A DNA stretch of 64,000 nt, from NCBI RefSeq assembly GCF_034366625.1, contig NZ_JAXMIH010000030.1:62001-126000 (forward strand). Reading direction: 5' to 3'. Positions within the stretch are counted from its first letter, which is position 1. The number at the start of each line of letters is the position of its first letter. The notes beneath the pieces were generated by a model. The model was not told where the DNA came from. It saw only the letters and a list, made by a program, of their open reading frames with translations, and did not search any database. Source of the stretch: Prosthecobacter sp. (lineage in GTDB: Bacteria; Verrucomicrobiota; Verrucomicrobiia; Verrucomicrobiales; Verrucomicrobiaceae). The translations under genes were made by a program, and so were the position numbers. Shown here piece after piece: positions 33,857 to 43,600 of the stretch.

Positions 33857-34294
33857 ATGCATCTCACGCCGACCATCGAAACTCGCGAGGAAGTGATGTT
33901 TTTCGACACTGACTGCGGTGGCGTCGTCCACAACATTGCCTACCTGCGCATGATCGAGACCGCGCGCACACGTCTTGCCGGCTTGATGGGCATGAAGTTG
34001 CGTGAAATGGCGCAGACTCATTTGTATCCCGTCGTGGTGCGCACGGAGATCGACTACAAGAAGCCAGCGAAGCTCGGTGATGAATTGATCATCCACGGCA
34101 AGCTCGAAACCGTCGAGCGAGTGCGTTTCTGGTGCTCGTTTGAAATGCGTCGAGCTGAGGACAACGCTCTGCTCATCACCTGCCGCCAGTCCTTGGCCCT
34201 CGTGCAGATGCCCGAAGGCAGGCCTTCACGTCTTCCAGAAGACTGGAAGGTGAAGTATGCGCATCTGCTCAAATCGAAGCAGGAGCCGGTTTAA
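33857..34294 (+). CDS. YbgC-type acyl-CoA thioesterase (hotdog fold)
   Basis: The 145-residue protein has the 4HBT active site: FFDTDCGGVVHNIAYLRMIETARTRL, where the Asp before the CGGVVH loop is the catalytic acid. The usual YxDTDxxGVVYxxxY pattern is altered to include a Cys. Remaining strands (VVVRTEIDYKKPAKLGDEL, FWCSFEMRRAEDNALL) match a single hotdog domain. Likely a cytosolic acyl-CoA or acyl-ACP thioesterase. It follows ispH directly and its stop overlaps that of the convergent topoisomerase gene. Confidence 0.88.
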   Translation: MHLTPTIETREEVMFFDTDCGGVVHNIAYLRMIETARTRLAGLMGMKLREMAQTHLYPVVVRTEIDYKKPAKLGDELIIHGKLETVERVRFWCSFEMRRAEDNALLITCRQSLALVQMPEGRPSRLPEDWKVKYAHLLKSKQEPV

Positions 34295-36885
34295 CTCCGT
34301 CCGCTGACGCCCGCTGGTTTCTTGGGCTTCTTTTCTGCCTTGGGCTTCGCCTCACGCGGCGGGAACTCCCAGCTCATGATGCGCTTCTCACCCGGCGTGC
34401 AGACGAGGAAGGTGCTGAAGGGGCGGCCACGTTTGGAGATCATGCCGGCGATCAGCGAGGTCTTGCCATCAGCGAAAAATTCGCGGGCGTTCTCTGGCGT
34501 GATGTCTTTCTGGCAGAGCTTCTTCGGCAGGCGGGCGTTGCACTTGGAGGAGTCCGTGGCGTTGATTTTGCACTGATACCCATCCGCCGTTTCGTGGATT
34601 TTTTCACCCGCGCGGCCCTTCTTGGCACAGACCGGGCAGTCGCAGATGACCGGGCATTCATCCCAGTTGATGCTGTCAGGATCGGTGCCGTCGCCAAAGA
34701 CGAAGGCAACTTTCATGTCGTCCTTGATCTGCAGCGCGGCGCTGAAATCCTTGCCCTTCTTGCTGCGGAAGCCTTCCAGCGGACCGATGAAACGTTTTTC
34801 GATCAGCGTGCGGATTTCATCCTCGCTAAGCGGACGGCTGGCGACGGCCTTGAAAACGCGAACTTTGCACTTGGGGTTTTTGCAGCCGTAAAACTCCTCA
34901 GTCTGCTTGTAACCTTCCGTGCTGCCACAGACGCCGCAGGTGGCCTTGAATTCAGGGTAAACCTTGTCCTTGGCGGCCTTGGAATAGGCCTTGGTTTTTT
35001 CGACGACCTGGCTGGTGACGCGACGGATGTCGCGCATGAAGCTGTCACGGTCGAGTTCACGGTGCTCCATCTGGCGCAGCTTGTACTCCCACTGGCCGGT
35101 CATTTCAGGCGAACTGAGGGCCTCAATGCCGATGGCGCTGATTTGATCAATGAGGGCGAGACCCTTGGCGGTGACGTGGAAGTCACGCTGCACGCGCTCG
35201 ACATAGCGGTCCATGATCAAACCTTCGATGATCGCGGCGCGCGTCGCAGGCGTGCCGAGGCCACGCTCGCTCATGGCTTCGGCGAGTTCTTCGTCTTCGA
35301 CGTACTTGCCCGCGCCTTCCATGGTGGAGAGCAGCGTCGCTTCCGTGAAGCGTGGCGGCGGCTTGGTTTGATGCTCGTTGACCTCGACATTGAGCGCGCT
35401 GGCCTTGTCACCAGGATTGGCCTGCACGAGGAGCTTGGCGGCGTCCTCACCGCCTTCCGCGGCCTCTTCGGCAGCCTTTTTGCCATAAACAGCGAGCCAG
35501 CCGGGCTCCTTGAGCACCTTGCCGTCGCTCTTGAAGGCATCCTTGTCCACACGAGTGATGCGGGTCGTCACTTCGAACTCGGCAGCAGGGAAAAACACGG
35601 CCACAAAGCGGCGTGCGACCATGTCGAAGAGCTTCTGCTCGGCCTCCGGCAGTTCCTTGGGCGGGATCTGGCCGGTGGGGATGATGGCGAAGTGATCGCT
35701 GACTTTGGTGGTGTCGAAGATGCGCTTGTTGGGGCGCACCCATTTGTTGTCGATGACGGTGGCAGCGTGCGTGCCGAGTTCGTGCGGCAACGCGTCGTGC
35801 TTGCGGCTGTCGTGGCTGGCAAAGGTCTGCATTGTCTCCGTCACCGTCGGGATATAATCCTCCGGCAGGTGGCGGGAGTCAGTACGCGGATAGGTGAGCA
35901 CCTTGAACTTCTCATACAGCGCCTGCGCGATCTGGAGCGTGCGGCGCGCGGAGAAACCAAAGCGGTTGCTGGCCTCACGTTGAAGGCTGGTAAGGTCATA
36001 GAGCAGCGGCGGTGCTTGACGCGCGGGTTTGGTCACTTGCTCAATGACACCCGGCTTGCCGTTGCAACGATCTGCGATGGCCTGTGCCGTGCCTTGATTC
36101 CAAAGACGCTCCTGTTTCTTGTGCTCGTCGTTCTCGTCCTTTTTGAATGATTCGTCGATCCAGCGGCCTTGGTAACGACCCGCAGGCACTTCAAACAGCG
36201 CGATGGCTTCAAAATAGGTGCGCGGCACGAAGGCGGCGATCTCGCGCTCGCGACCGGCCATGATGGAAAGGGTTGGCGTTTGCACGCGGCCCACGGGTGT
36301 GAGGCGGAAGCCGCCGTGGCGTGAATTCAGCGCGGTCAGAGCGCGGGTGCCGTTGATGCCGACAAGCCAGTCGCTCTCGCTGCGGCACTTGGCCGCGTCG
36401 GCCAGCGGCTGCATCTCTTCGTCGGTGCGCAGCTTCTTATAGGCGTCCAGGATGGCTCCCTGCGTCATGGATTGCATCCAGAGGCGCTTGATGGGCTTCT
36501 TGGTGCCGGTGGCATCGACGATGTAACGGAAAATCAGTTCTCCCTCGCGGCCAGCATCGCAGGCATTGATGAGAGAATCGACATCCTTGCGCTTCATCAG
36601 TTTGGCGAGGAGCTTGTAGCGGTCTGCGCTCTGTTCGATGGGGTTCAGCTCAAACTTCTCCGGCATGATCGGCAGGCTGGTGAAGCCCCAGCCGACTTTT
36701 TTGCCATCGACCGTGGGCATGCCGAGTTCCAGCAGATGGCCGACGGCGGATGAGATGACGTGCGTTTCGTTCTCGTACCAGTCCTTTTCTTTGGCGAAGG
36801 GTTTCATGCCGGGGGCTTTGGCGAGTGCTCGGGCGAGATCGGCGGCAACACTGGGCTTTTCGGCAATAATCAGGGCTTTGGGCAT
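34291..36885 (-). CDS. topB: DNA topoisomerase III (type IA)
   Basis: The 864-residue protein starts with a TOPRIM domain (MPKALIIAEKPSVAADLARAL, then ACDAGREGELIFRY with the acidic metal site). The four-domain type IA core follows: GRVQTPTLSIM and the active-site tyrosine in KVLTYPRTDSRHLPEDY (about Tyr331). The C-terminal part has zinc clusters (CGVCGSTEGYK with CKNPKCK, and CPVICDCPVCAKKGRAG) and topo III C-terminal repeats. It decatenates or relaxes negatively supercoiled DNA. Its stop overlaps the convergent thioesterase stop by four bases. Confidence 0.94.
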   Translation of the reverse strand: MPKALIIAEKPSVAADLARALAKAPGMKPFAKEKDWYENETHVISSAVGHLLELGMPTVDGKKVGWGFTSLPIMPEKFELNPIEQSADRYKLLAKLMKRKDVDSLINACDAGREGELIFRYIVDATGTKKPIKRLWMQSMTQGAILDAYKKLRTDEEMQPLADAAKCRSESDWLVGINGTRALTALNSRHGGFRLTPVGRVQTPTLSIMAGREREIAAFVPRTYFEAIALFEVPAGRYQGRWIDESFKKDENDEHKKQERLWNQGTAQAIADRCNGKPGVIEQVTKPARQAPPLLYDLTSLQREASNRFGFSARRTLQIAQALYEKFKVLTYPRTDSRHLPEDYIPTVTETMQTFASHDSRKHDALPHELGTHAATVIDNKWVRPNKRIFDTTKVSDHFAIIPTGQIPPKELPEAEQKLFDMVARRFVAVFFPAAEFEVTTRITRVDKDAFKSDGKVLKEPGWLAVYGKKAAEEAAEGGEDAAKLLVQANPGDKASALNVEVNEHQTKPPPRFTEATLLSTMEGAGKYVEDEELAEAMSERGLGTPATRAAIIEGLIMDRYVERVQRDFHVTAKGLALIDQISAIGIEALSSPEMTGQWEYKLRQMEHRELDRDSFMRDIRRVTSQVVEKTKAYSKAAKDKVYPEFKATCGVCGSTEGYKQTEEFYGCKNPKCKVRVFKAVASRPLSEDEIRTLIEKRFIGPLEGFRSKKGKDFSAALQIKDDMKVAFVFGDGTDPDSINWDECPVICDCPVCAKKGRAGEKIHETADGYQCKINATDSSKCNARLPKKLCQKDITPENAREFFADGKTSLIAGMISKRGRPFSTFLVCTPGEKRIMSWEFPPREAKPKAEKKPKKPAGVSGRS

Positions 36886-36994
36886 GTGCGTATGAACAGG
36901 GATTGGTCGGAAAAAGGGGGCTACTTAGGGCATGCTTTCCGCCCGGATGTCAAGGCGGGCGCGTTTTAGGCAGCAAAACCACCCGTGCGTTCAG

Positions 36995-37684
36995 TTATAC
37001 GTGCAGCAGCGAAACGGCGACGTTGCCGCCGAAACAGACATCCACATCCGAGCCGGGATCGCGGGGGCGTGAGGCATAGGAGGCGCTGTAAGCGTAGCCA
37101 TGCTCGTTCTGGGTGTAGGAGACGTTCAAAGGCGAATGAGCGGGCTGGCACGCGATGCGGGGAGGGAGAGCATGCTGGCCGGGAGCCAGATGCGGCAGAT
37201 TGATGTTCCAAAAAGAATTGAGCGGATGATCCTGGAGATGTGTTTCACGCAAAATGTCCGCGACCCAGGCCGAGGTGCGCCGCCAATCGACGGCGAGTTC
37301 GCGAATCATGTAGTGCGACAGTGCAAACGAACGAATGCCATGATACGCAGCCTCGCGTGCCGCGGCGACGGTGCCGGAGATGACGATGTCCTGGCCCATG
37401 TTGCCACCGGCGTTGATGCCGGAGATCACGAGGTCCGGCTTCACATCAAGAGCGAACAGCGCCAGCCGCACGCAGTCTGCCGGTGTGCCGTGGACGGCGA
37501 AGCGCTGGTCGCCGCGCGGTTCCACTTTGAGGTGTTGATGCGTGGTGACACGGTGGCCGCACTGGCTTTGCTCGTGAGCGGGTGCCACGATGACCGGCTG
37601 CCAGCCAAGCTGTTTCACCGCTTCTTCCAAAGCCTGCAAACCAGGCGCGGTGATGCCGTCGTCATTCGTGAGGAGGACGCGCAT
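36995..37684 (-). CDS. surE: 5'/3'-nucleotidase SurE
   Basis: The ATG at 37682-37684 starts MRVLLTNDDGITAPGLQAL, the diagnostic SurE N-terminus with the metal-binding DD pair. It continues with APAHEQSQCGHRVT (Ser ligand region), VHGTPADCVRLAL and VISGINAGGNMGQDIVISGTV (Asn ligand). Length 229 residues, near the family norm of ~250. It hydrolyses nucleoside monophosphates in stationary-phase or stress metabolism. It begins 4 bases after the oxidoreductase gene at 37689-38672 and is probably cotranscribed with it. Confidence 0.93.
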   Translation of the reverse strand: MRVLLTNDDGITAPGLQALEEAVKQLGWQPVIVAPAHEQSQCGHRVTTHQHLKVEPRGDQRFAVHGTPADCVRLALFALDVKPDLVISGINAGGNMGQDIVISGTVAAAREAAYHGIRSFALSHYMIRELAVDWRRTSAWVADILRETHLQDHPLNSFWNINLPHLAPGQHALPPRIACQPAHSPLNVSYTQNEHGYAYSASYASRPRDPGSDVDVCFGGNVAVSLLHV

Positions 37685-37688
37685 CAGT

Positions 37689-38672
37689 TCAGGCGAGATC
37701 GAGAATGACTTTGCCGTGACGAGAGCCCTCCTGCGCACGGAGGATGGCCTGCTTGAAATCGGCCAACGGCACGATTTGATCGATGGCTGTGACAAGTTCG
37801 CCCTTTTCGATGAGAGCCGTGAGAGGATCGAGCACTTCGTAAAGTTCGGGCGTGCTGGCTTTTTCGAGCCATTTCGTGATCCACAGTCCGTGAAGCTGGA
37901 GATTTTTGAAGATGAGGAATTTGTTCGGCACCTTGAGGCTGCGGCGGCTCATCGCTCCGTAAGTCACCATGATTCCTTCCGAACTGAGCAGATCCATGAG
38001 GTGAATGGCGCTGTCGCCACCAACGGCGTTCGCGGCAAGCTGCACAGGTTCGCTGCCGACGATCTTTTTGGCCTCGGCCACACCTTCGGCGGTATCAAGC
38101 ACCACCGCGTCGGCCCCGAGGGTCTTCAATTCATCGACCAGTTCGGCGCGACGGACGAAATTGATCGTCCGCAGCCCGAAGTGATGGGCGAGCTGGATCA
38201 AGGCGCGGCCCACGCCGGAGTTGGCGGCGTTTTGCGCCACCCAGGAGCCTTTGGCGAGACGAATGTGGTGATTGAGCAGCGCCCAAGCGGTGACAGGGTT
38301 GACGCGCAGCATGCTGGCCTGCACGGCATCGATCTGCGGCGGCAGTTTGGCGAAGTGATGCTCCGGGGCGGTGAGATGCTGCGTCCAGCAGCCCGTGCCG
38401 AGCAGCGGGATGACCACATCGCCTTTCGCCAGCGAGACCACAGCGCTGCCGACCTCCTCGACCTCACCACACCCTTCATGACCGGGAATGCAGGGCGGAT
38501 GCGCGGCCCGGCCGTAGGTGCCCTCGATGAAATTCAGGTCCGCCGGATTGACGGGAGCATAGCGCATGCGCACGCGGACTTCGTGGCCTTCGGGTGGTGC
38601 AAGCACGCGTTCCTTGAGTTGAAGGACGTTCGCCGGATTGCCGGTATGATCGAATTGAAGGAAAGAGGACAT
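37689..38672 (-). CDS. Zinc-independent alcohol dehydrogenase-family reductase (2-enoyl thioester reductase-like)
   Basis: The ATG at 38670-38672 (MSSFLQFDHTGNPANVLQ) gives 327 residues of the MDR superfamily. Visible are PVNPADLNFIEGTYG, PGHEGCGEVEEVG, MLRVNPVTAWALL and ANSGVGRALIQLAHHFG, the NADP-binding Rossmann turn. The pattern is that of mitochondrial/bacterial trans-2-enoyl reductases (MECR/ETR family), with a conserved Tyr in the N-terminal domain (GTYGR). No structural zinc cysteines are present. It could reduce enoyl-CoA/ACP or quinones. It is divergent from the Tat-exported oxidoreductase and upstream of surE. Confidence 0.85.
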   Translation of the reverse strand: MSSFLQFDHTGNPANVLQLKERVLAPPEGHEVRVRMRYAPVNPADLNFIEGTYGRAAHPPCIPGHEGCGEVEEVGSAVVSLAKGDVVIPLLGTGCWTQHLTAPEHHFAKLPPQIDAVQASMLRVNPVTAWALLNHHIRLAKGSWVAQNAANSGVGRALIQLAHHFGLRTINFVRRAELVDELKTLGADAVVLDTAEGVAEAKKIVGSEPVQLAANAVGGDSAIHLMDLLSSEGIMVTYGAMSRRSLKVPNKFLIFKNLQLHGLWITKWLEKASTPELYEVLDPLTALIEKGELVTAIDQIVPLADFKQAILRAQEGSRHGKVILDLA

Positions 38673-38861
38673 GGTGCGCAGGATCAATAGGTTGGTGGTT
38701 TTGGCCACAATGCCGACCACACTCAATGCTTTCAAATACGGCATTCGTTACGCTTTGCGCCGCTTTTTTCGTTTCACATCGGTGTCTGCGAGACTGCTGC
38801 GCAGACTGCGTCTCCTGAACAATCTCGGTGGCAGGGTGCGTTTCGTCTGGCATTGCCCGTC

Positions 38862-40205
38862 ATGACATCCTCCCGCCGCACCTTCCTCCAAACCGCCGGT
38901 TCCATGCTCATTTTGCCCTCTGGCCTGCTGCGCGGGCAGGCGGCGAAGAAACTGAATGTCGGCTTCATCGGCATGGGCGGGCAGATTCAGGGTCACGTGG
39001 GCAAAATCATTCAACTCGGCCACCACGTCGGTGCGTTGTGCGATGTCGATGCCGCGCAGATCGCCAACTCGCAGAAGAAACACGGCGAAGGCGTCGCAAA
39101 GGCCGCTGTGTATCGTGATTACCGAGAACTCTTCGCCAAGGAGACCTCGCTCGATGCCGTCGTGATCGCCACACCGGATCACTGGCATGCGCCGATCTGC
39201 CGCGCGGCCATGCAGGCAGGGAAGCATGTCTATTGCGAGAAACCGCTCACCCACACCATCGCCGAGGCACGCGAGTTGCGGGAAATGGCACGCGGAGCCA
39301 AGGTCATCACGCAGACCGGTAATCAAGGCAGCGCCTCACCGAACCTGCGTCGCAGCATGGAGCTCATCGCTGCCGGATTTTTCGGCACGATCTCCGACAT
39401 TCATGTGTGGCATCCCACGCACAGTTGGCCCAGTGGCGAGGAGCTGCCCAAAGAGAGCGATCCGGTGCCGGCGGGCCTCGATTGGGACTTCTGGCTTGGC
39501 ACAGCGCCGGAGCGTCCCTACAAGGCCGGCATCTACCATCCGGCGAAATGGCGCGGCTGGTATGATTTCGGCAGCGGCTCACTCGGCGACTTCTGCTGCC
39601 ACGGCTTCAACATGCCCGTGCGTGCGCTGAATCTCGATTACCCGGACAAGATCGACATTCGTGGCGAAGGACTCGGCAAGGAGAGCTTCGCCGCCGCCTG
39701 CACCGTGACCTATCACTTTCCCAAACGTGGCGACCGCGCCCCGGTTCGCCTGCATTTCTACACTGGCGGCCATTTGCCGCCCGAGGACGTCACCTCGGCA
39801 TTGCACAGCACCTTCGGCACACTGCCGCGCACAGGTTGTCTGCTCGTCGGCGACAAAGGCCAGCTCCAGAGCGGACTGTGGAACAGCGACTGCTACATCA
39901 AGCTCAACGAGGACGCGAAGTTTGTGGGCGAAGGCAATCACGCCGCCGCAAAAACCGTTCCGCAGTCTCTTCCGCGCGTGAAAGGCCATCTCGACGAATG
40001 GATCGACGCCATTCACGGCGGCCCGAAGGTCTTTGCCGACTTCGATCTCGGCGGTCACCTCACCGAGATCGGCCTCGCAGGCATCGTGGCGTTGCGATTG
40101 CAGAAGAGCATCGCCTGGGACGGTGCTGCGATGAAAGTCCCCGGCATTCCCGAGGCAGACACGTTCATTCGCAAGACCGAGCGGGCTAAGTTCGGGCGTT
40201 CTTAA
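38862..40205 (+). CDS. Tat-exported Gfo/Idh/MocA family oxidoreductase
   Basis: The ATG at 38862 gives 447 residues with a twin-arginine signal (SRRTFLQTAGSMLIL). The NAD(P)-binding Rossmann domain starts LNVGFIGMGGQIQG; CEKPLTHTIAEARELREMA carries the catalytic Lys. The C-terminal alpha/beta domain has the WHPTHSW and YDFGSGSLGDFCCHGFN patterns of planctomycete/verrucomicrobial members. Such paralogues are numerous in PVC bacteria and are thought to act on sugars or inositols outside the cytoplasm, but the substrate cannot be read here. The 3' end overlaps the convergent small gene at 40186-40563 by 20 bases. Confidence 0.9.
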   Translation: MTSSRRTFLQTAGSMLILPSGLLRGQAAKKLNVGFIGMGGQIQGHVGKIIQLGHHVGALCDVDAAQIANSQKKHGEGVAKAAVYRDYRELFAKETSLDAVVIATPDHWHAPICRAAMQAGKHVYCEKPLTHTIAEARELREMARGAKVITQTGNQGSASPNLRRSMELIAAGFFGTISDIHVWHPTHSWPSGEELPKESDPVPAGLDWDFWLGTAPERPYKAGIYHPAKWRGWYDFGSGSLGDFCCHGFNMPVRALNLDYPDKIDIRGEGLGKESFAAACTVTYHFPKRGDRAPVRLHFYTGGHLPPEDVTSALHSTFGTLPRTGCLLVGDKGQLQSGLWNSDCYIKLNEDAKFVGEGNHAAAKTVPQSLPRVKGHLDEWIDAIHGGPKVFADFDLGGHLTEIGLAGIVALRLQKSIAWDGAAMKVPGIPEADTFIRKTERAKFGRS

Positions 40206-40563
40206 CGGCAAGCAGCTTGAAGGCCAGATAGACCATCAGGAGAAACGCCCCGATGCATTTGAAACGACCAGCCCAGTTCTGCAGGACGGAAACGAACGAG
40301 AAGTACGCATGCGAGGATTGAAACAACGGAATTTCGCCCAGCGCATATGGCACTTGGTCCAGCATGATGCAGCAGATCGAAGCAATGAGAATGCCATTTG
40401 CCATCGATCGAGAACGAACAAACAAGACCACTGCCAGCACGAACGCCACCGACAGGAACACGGCCTCCGAAATGAAAATCGAAGGCGGAATCTCCGTGAT
40501 CGTGATGGATTCAGCGGTGGTGGAGAACTCGTGGCTGTCAGCATTCATGCCGCGATTATTCAT
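40186..40563 (-). CDS. Hypothetical small integral membrane protein
   Basis: The 125-residue protein (from the ATG at 40561-40563; another lies five codons in) has a polar, Thr/Ser-rich N-terminus. Three hydrophobic helices follow (IFISEAVFLSVAFVLAVVLFV, GILIASICCIMLDQV, IGAFLLMVYLAFKLLAV) and a short basic tail. No family is recognised. Its stop overlaps the end of the forward oxidoreductase by 20 bases. The reality of the gene rests on the clean three-helix pattern and on its compact fit into the gap. Confidence 0.5.
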   Translation of the reverse strand: MNNRGMNADSHEFSTTAESITITEIPPSIFISEAVFLSVAFVLAVVLFVRSRSMANGILIASICCIMLDQVPYALGEIPLFQSSHAYFSFVSVLQNWAGRFKCIGAFLLMVYLAFKLLAVKNART

Positions 40564-40690
40564 GGGCTGGTGGGACGAGTAAAGCCGTGTCTTATGCTGG
40601 GTAGGACCGACGGGTAACGTCAGTTTTAATGGAAACAAAACAGTCTGACGATGAAGCCAACCTGCCTGTGATTGTTAAAAAAGACTCGGT

Positions 40691-43600
40691 CTATTTGGCC
40701 ACACTCAACGTCCCCCACATCAGCACGGCGTGGCCGGGGAAGGTGCAGACGAACTCGTATTCACCGGGCTGTGAAGGAGCCTTCAGCTTGATGGTTTCTT
40801 TCTGGCCGGGTTCGAGGAGCTTGGTGGCGGCGAGGATTTCTTTTTCGAAGGTGGTGGGAAGGAAGGCGCGGCCTTGCTTGTCGAGTTTGTCGGGAGTCAT
40901 GGTCATGGCGGCCATGCCGATGTCCATGTGCTTGCCGGGCGGGACGATGACGAGGTTGTGCGGCATGACGTCGTCGTTTTCAAAGATGATCTCGAAGTTC
41001 TTGCCAGCCTGGACTTCGATGCGCGTGGTGTCGAAGCGGAGCTGCTCGTGCACGGTGTGAACAATGAAGACATCGACGCTGATGGTTTTCAGCTCGGCGA
41101 GGATGGCTTTTCCGGCCTCGCTTTGCAACGCGGCCATTTCTTTGGCGGCGGCGATGACTTCAACGTACTCGGGCTTGCTGCGGTCCTGTGGCTTGACGGT
41201 CTTGCCGTAGGCGAGGACGGAGTCGGTGATGGGTTTGGCGAGCGTGGCATCCCAACTGGTTTTGGGGAACTTCATCAAGGCCTTGGCGGCGGTGTTGCGC
41301 TCTTTGCCGTCGATGAGGTGTTGGGCGACGAGTTTGAAGTTCGCAGAGGCATTGTCAGCACCGGTCAAAGGCAAAGCGGTGAGCACAGCACGGAGGCGTC
41401 CGCCGTTGATTTTGCCATCGGCGAGCAGCGCGGCAAGGTGCGGCTGAAATTTGGCGCGCAGCGCTGCCTCGTTGGCGGGAATGAGGGCGATGGATTCGAC
41501 CAAGTAATTGAGCTGGCCACCGTCGCTGACGTTTTCAGCCCAGATAGTGTCGGGACTGCGAGCGGCGAAGATGAGCATAGCAAAGGTGGAGCGCTTCACG
41601 GGCGCGGTTTTGGCATCCTTGGCGAGGGCTTTGAGTTGAATGGCGTAACGGGTGACGACGCCGGGATTGTCGGTGTAAACGAGCTTCGCCAGCTCCTCGG
41701 CGGTGCTGCCAGCGCCTTCGCGGGCGTCGATGAGCTTGAGCATGTTGTGAATGACGAGCGGACGTTCGCTGCCGCTGAGCTTCACCATTTCCTCCAGCGC
41801 TTTCACGCGGATGTCGGCGGTGATTTTTGGGCGTGTGAGCTTCTCGATGAGCACGGGCTCGACATCGGGCAAGCCTTTGAGATCGGCATCGGTGGTCTTG
41901 GCGATGAACTCGGCCAGCGCGGCGGGGTCTTTGGGCAGGACTTTGGACTTCACCACTGATTGCAGGCCTTTGCGGCATTCGCTGAAGACGTGGTCGATGT
42001 AATCGTCCGTGGGCTGCTTGAGCACGTCGTAGGCGATTTCGAGAGCCTTCTCCGCATCGGGCGTTGGCTGGTAGAAACTGAGAGCGCGGACGGCGTGCAT
42101 GCGCACGCGCATGTCGGCGTCGTTGACGGCGACTTTGAGCAGATCGAGCGCTCCTGGCACGCGATCACGCCAGTAGCAGAGAACACGAGTTGCAGCAGCG
42201 CGGGCACGGGGCTCGGATGAGGCGAGAACTTGCTTCAAGAGGTCCACATCGACGACATCGACCCACTGGTGCGTCCACAGCGCCTCCAGGCGATGATGTT
42301 CGAATTCCTTGTCGCTCTTGTTGAGCTTCGCAGCCCACGCTTTGGCTGCGGCGGCGACTTTGGCGGGATCGTGCTTCGCGAGTTCGATTTTCGAGCGCAT
42401 GCGCACGTTGTCTTCCCAGGCTTTGAGGTTTTCGAGGAGGGACTCGATGCTCTCGCCCTGGATTTTGGCGGGCTTCAGCAGTTCGCGTCCTTCATAGGTG
42501 AGCTTGTAGATACGACCGTGGCCGTGGTCGCGGTTTGGGTCGCGCAGGTGGTGCTGCATGTGGCCGATGATGGCATTGGCCCAATCGCAGAAATACAACG
42601 CGCCATCCGGGCCGACGCTGACGGCGCTGGGGCGGAAGGTCGGATACACGGCGGGATCGGCTTTGACGAGCTCGTTGCTGATCTCACCCTTCATGCCCGC
42701 GCCATCCTGCTCAAGCGGCACACGCCAGATGCCCTGGTAGCTGATGACGTTGGTGTTGAGGAAGTTGTTCTGCCAGTCTTCGGGGAAATGGCGGCTGGAG
42801 ATGATGTTGTTCCCAGGGCTGGGGCGCGCTGGACGCTTCCAGAACTCCTTCAGCTTCGCGCTGCCGCCGCCTTCACGCGGCAAGTAGCACGAGGAGGCTT
42901 CCGCAAACGTGTTCACATTGCCCGTGGCATCGGTGAAGTAGGCGTTGCCCCAGCGATCCCAGATTTTGCCATGCGGATTCACCGTGGCGTCGGTGGTGAA
43001 GCGCTCCAGGCTGCGGCGGTTGAGGTCAAAGCGGTAGATGCAGCCGTTGGTGTTGCGCACCGGGCCGTAGAGCGTCTCGACCTGCGTGCGGTGGAAGACG
43101 CCGTCGCTCGGATAAAGCGCGCCGCCGCAGTCGTAGCTCAGCGCGTTGGTTTCATGATGCGAATCGGCGGCACAGAGGCCCATGAGCAGGATCGTGCGCT
43201 TGTCGCCTTTGCCATCGCCATCTGTGTCCTCGATATAGACGAGGTTGGGCGACTGCATGACGATGACGCCGTCTTTGTAGAAGTTGAAGCCGGTGGGGCA
43301 GTTCAGATCATCGACGAACTCGGTCATCTTGTCCGCCGTGCCGTCGCCGTTCGTGTCCTCGAAGATGAGGAGGCTGTCACCTTTCTTGCTCGTCGGCGTG
43401 CGCTCGGGGTAGTTCAGCCACGCGGCCACCCACAGGCGGCCTTTCGTGTCCCAGGCCATCTGCACAGGATTCACCAGCTCGGGAAACATCTTCTCATCGG
43501 CAAAGAGCGTGAGTTTGAGGCCCTTCTCAGGCTGGATGTGCTTCAGGTACTCCTTCGCGTCGGGAAACGCGACCAAGCCCTCAGGCGTGAAGGTCATGCC

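Noticed and set aside
38671-38865. Arg-rich 64-codon forward open frame between the enoyl reductase and the Tat-exported oxidoreductase
   Set aside because: It has no supporting similarity and occupies the divergent promoter region; the Arg bias is typical of a spurious frame in GC-rich DNA.
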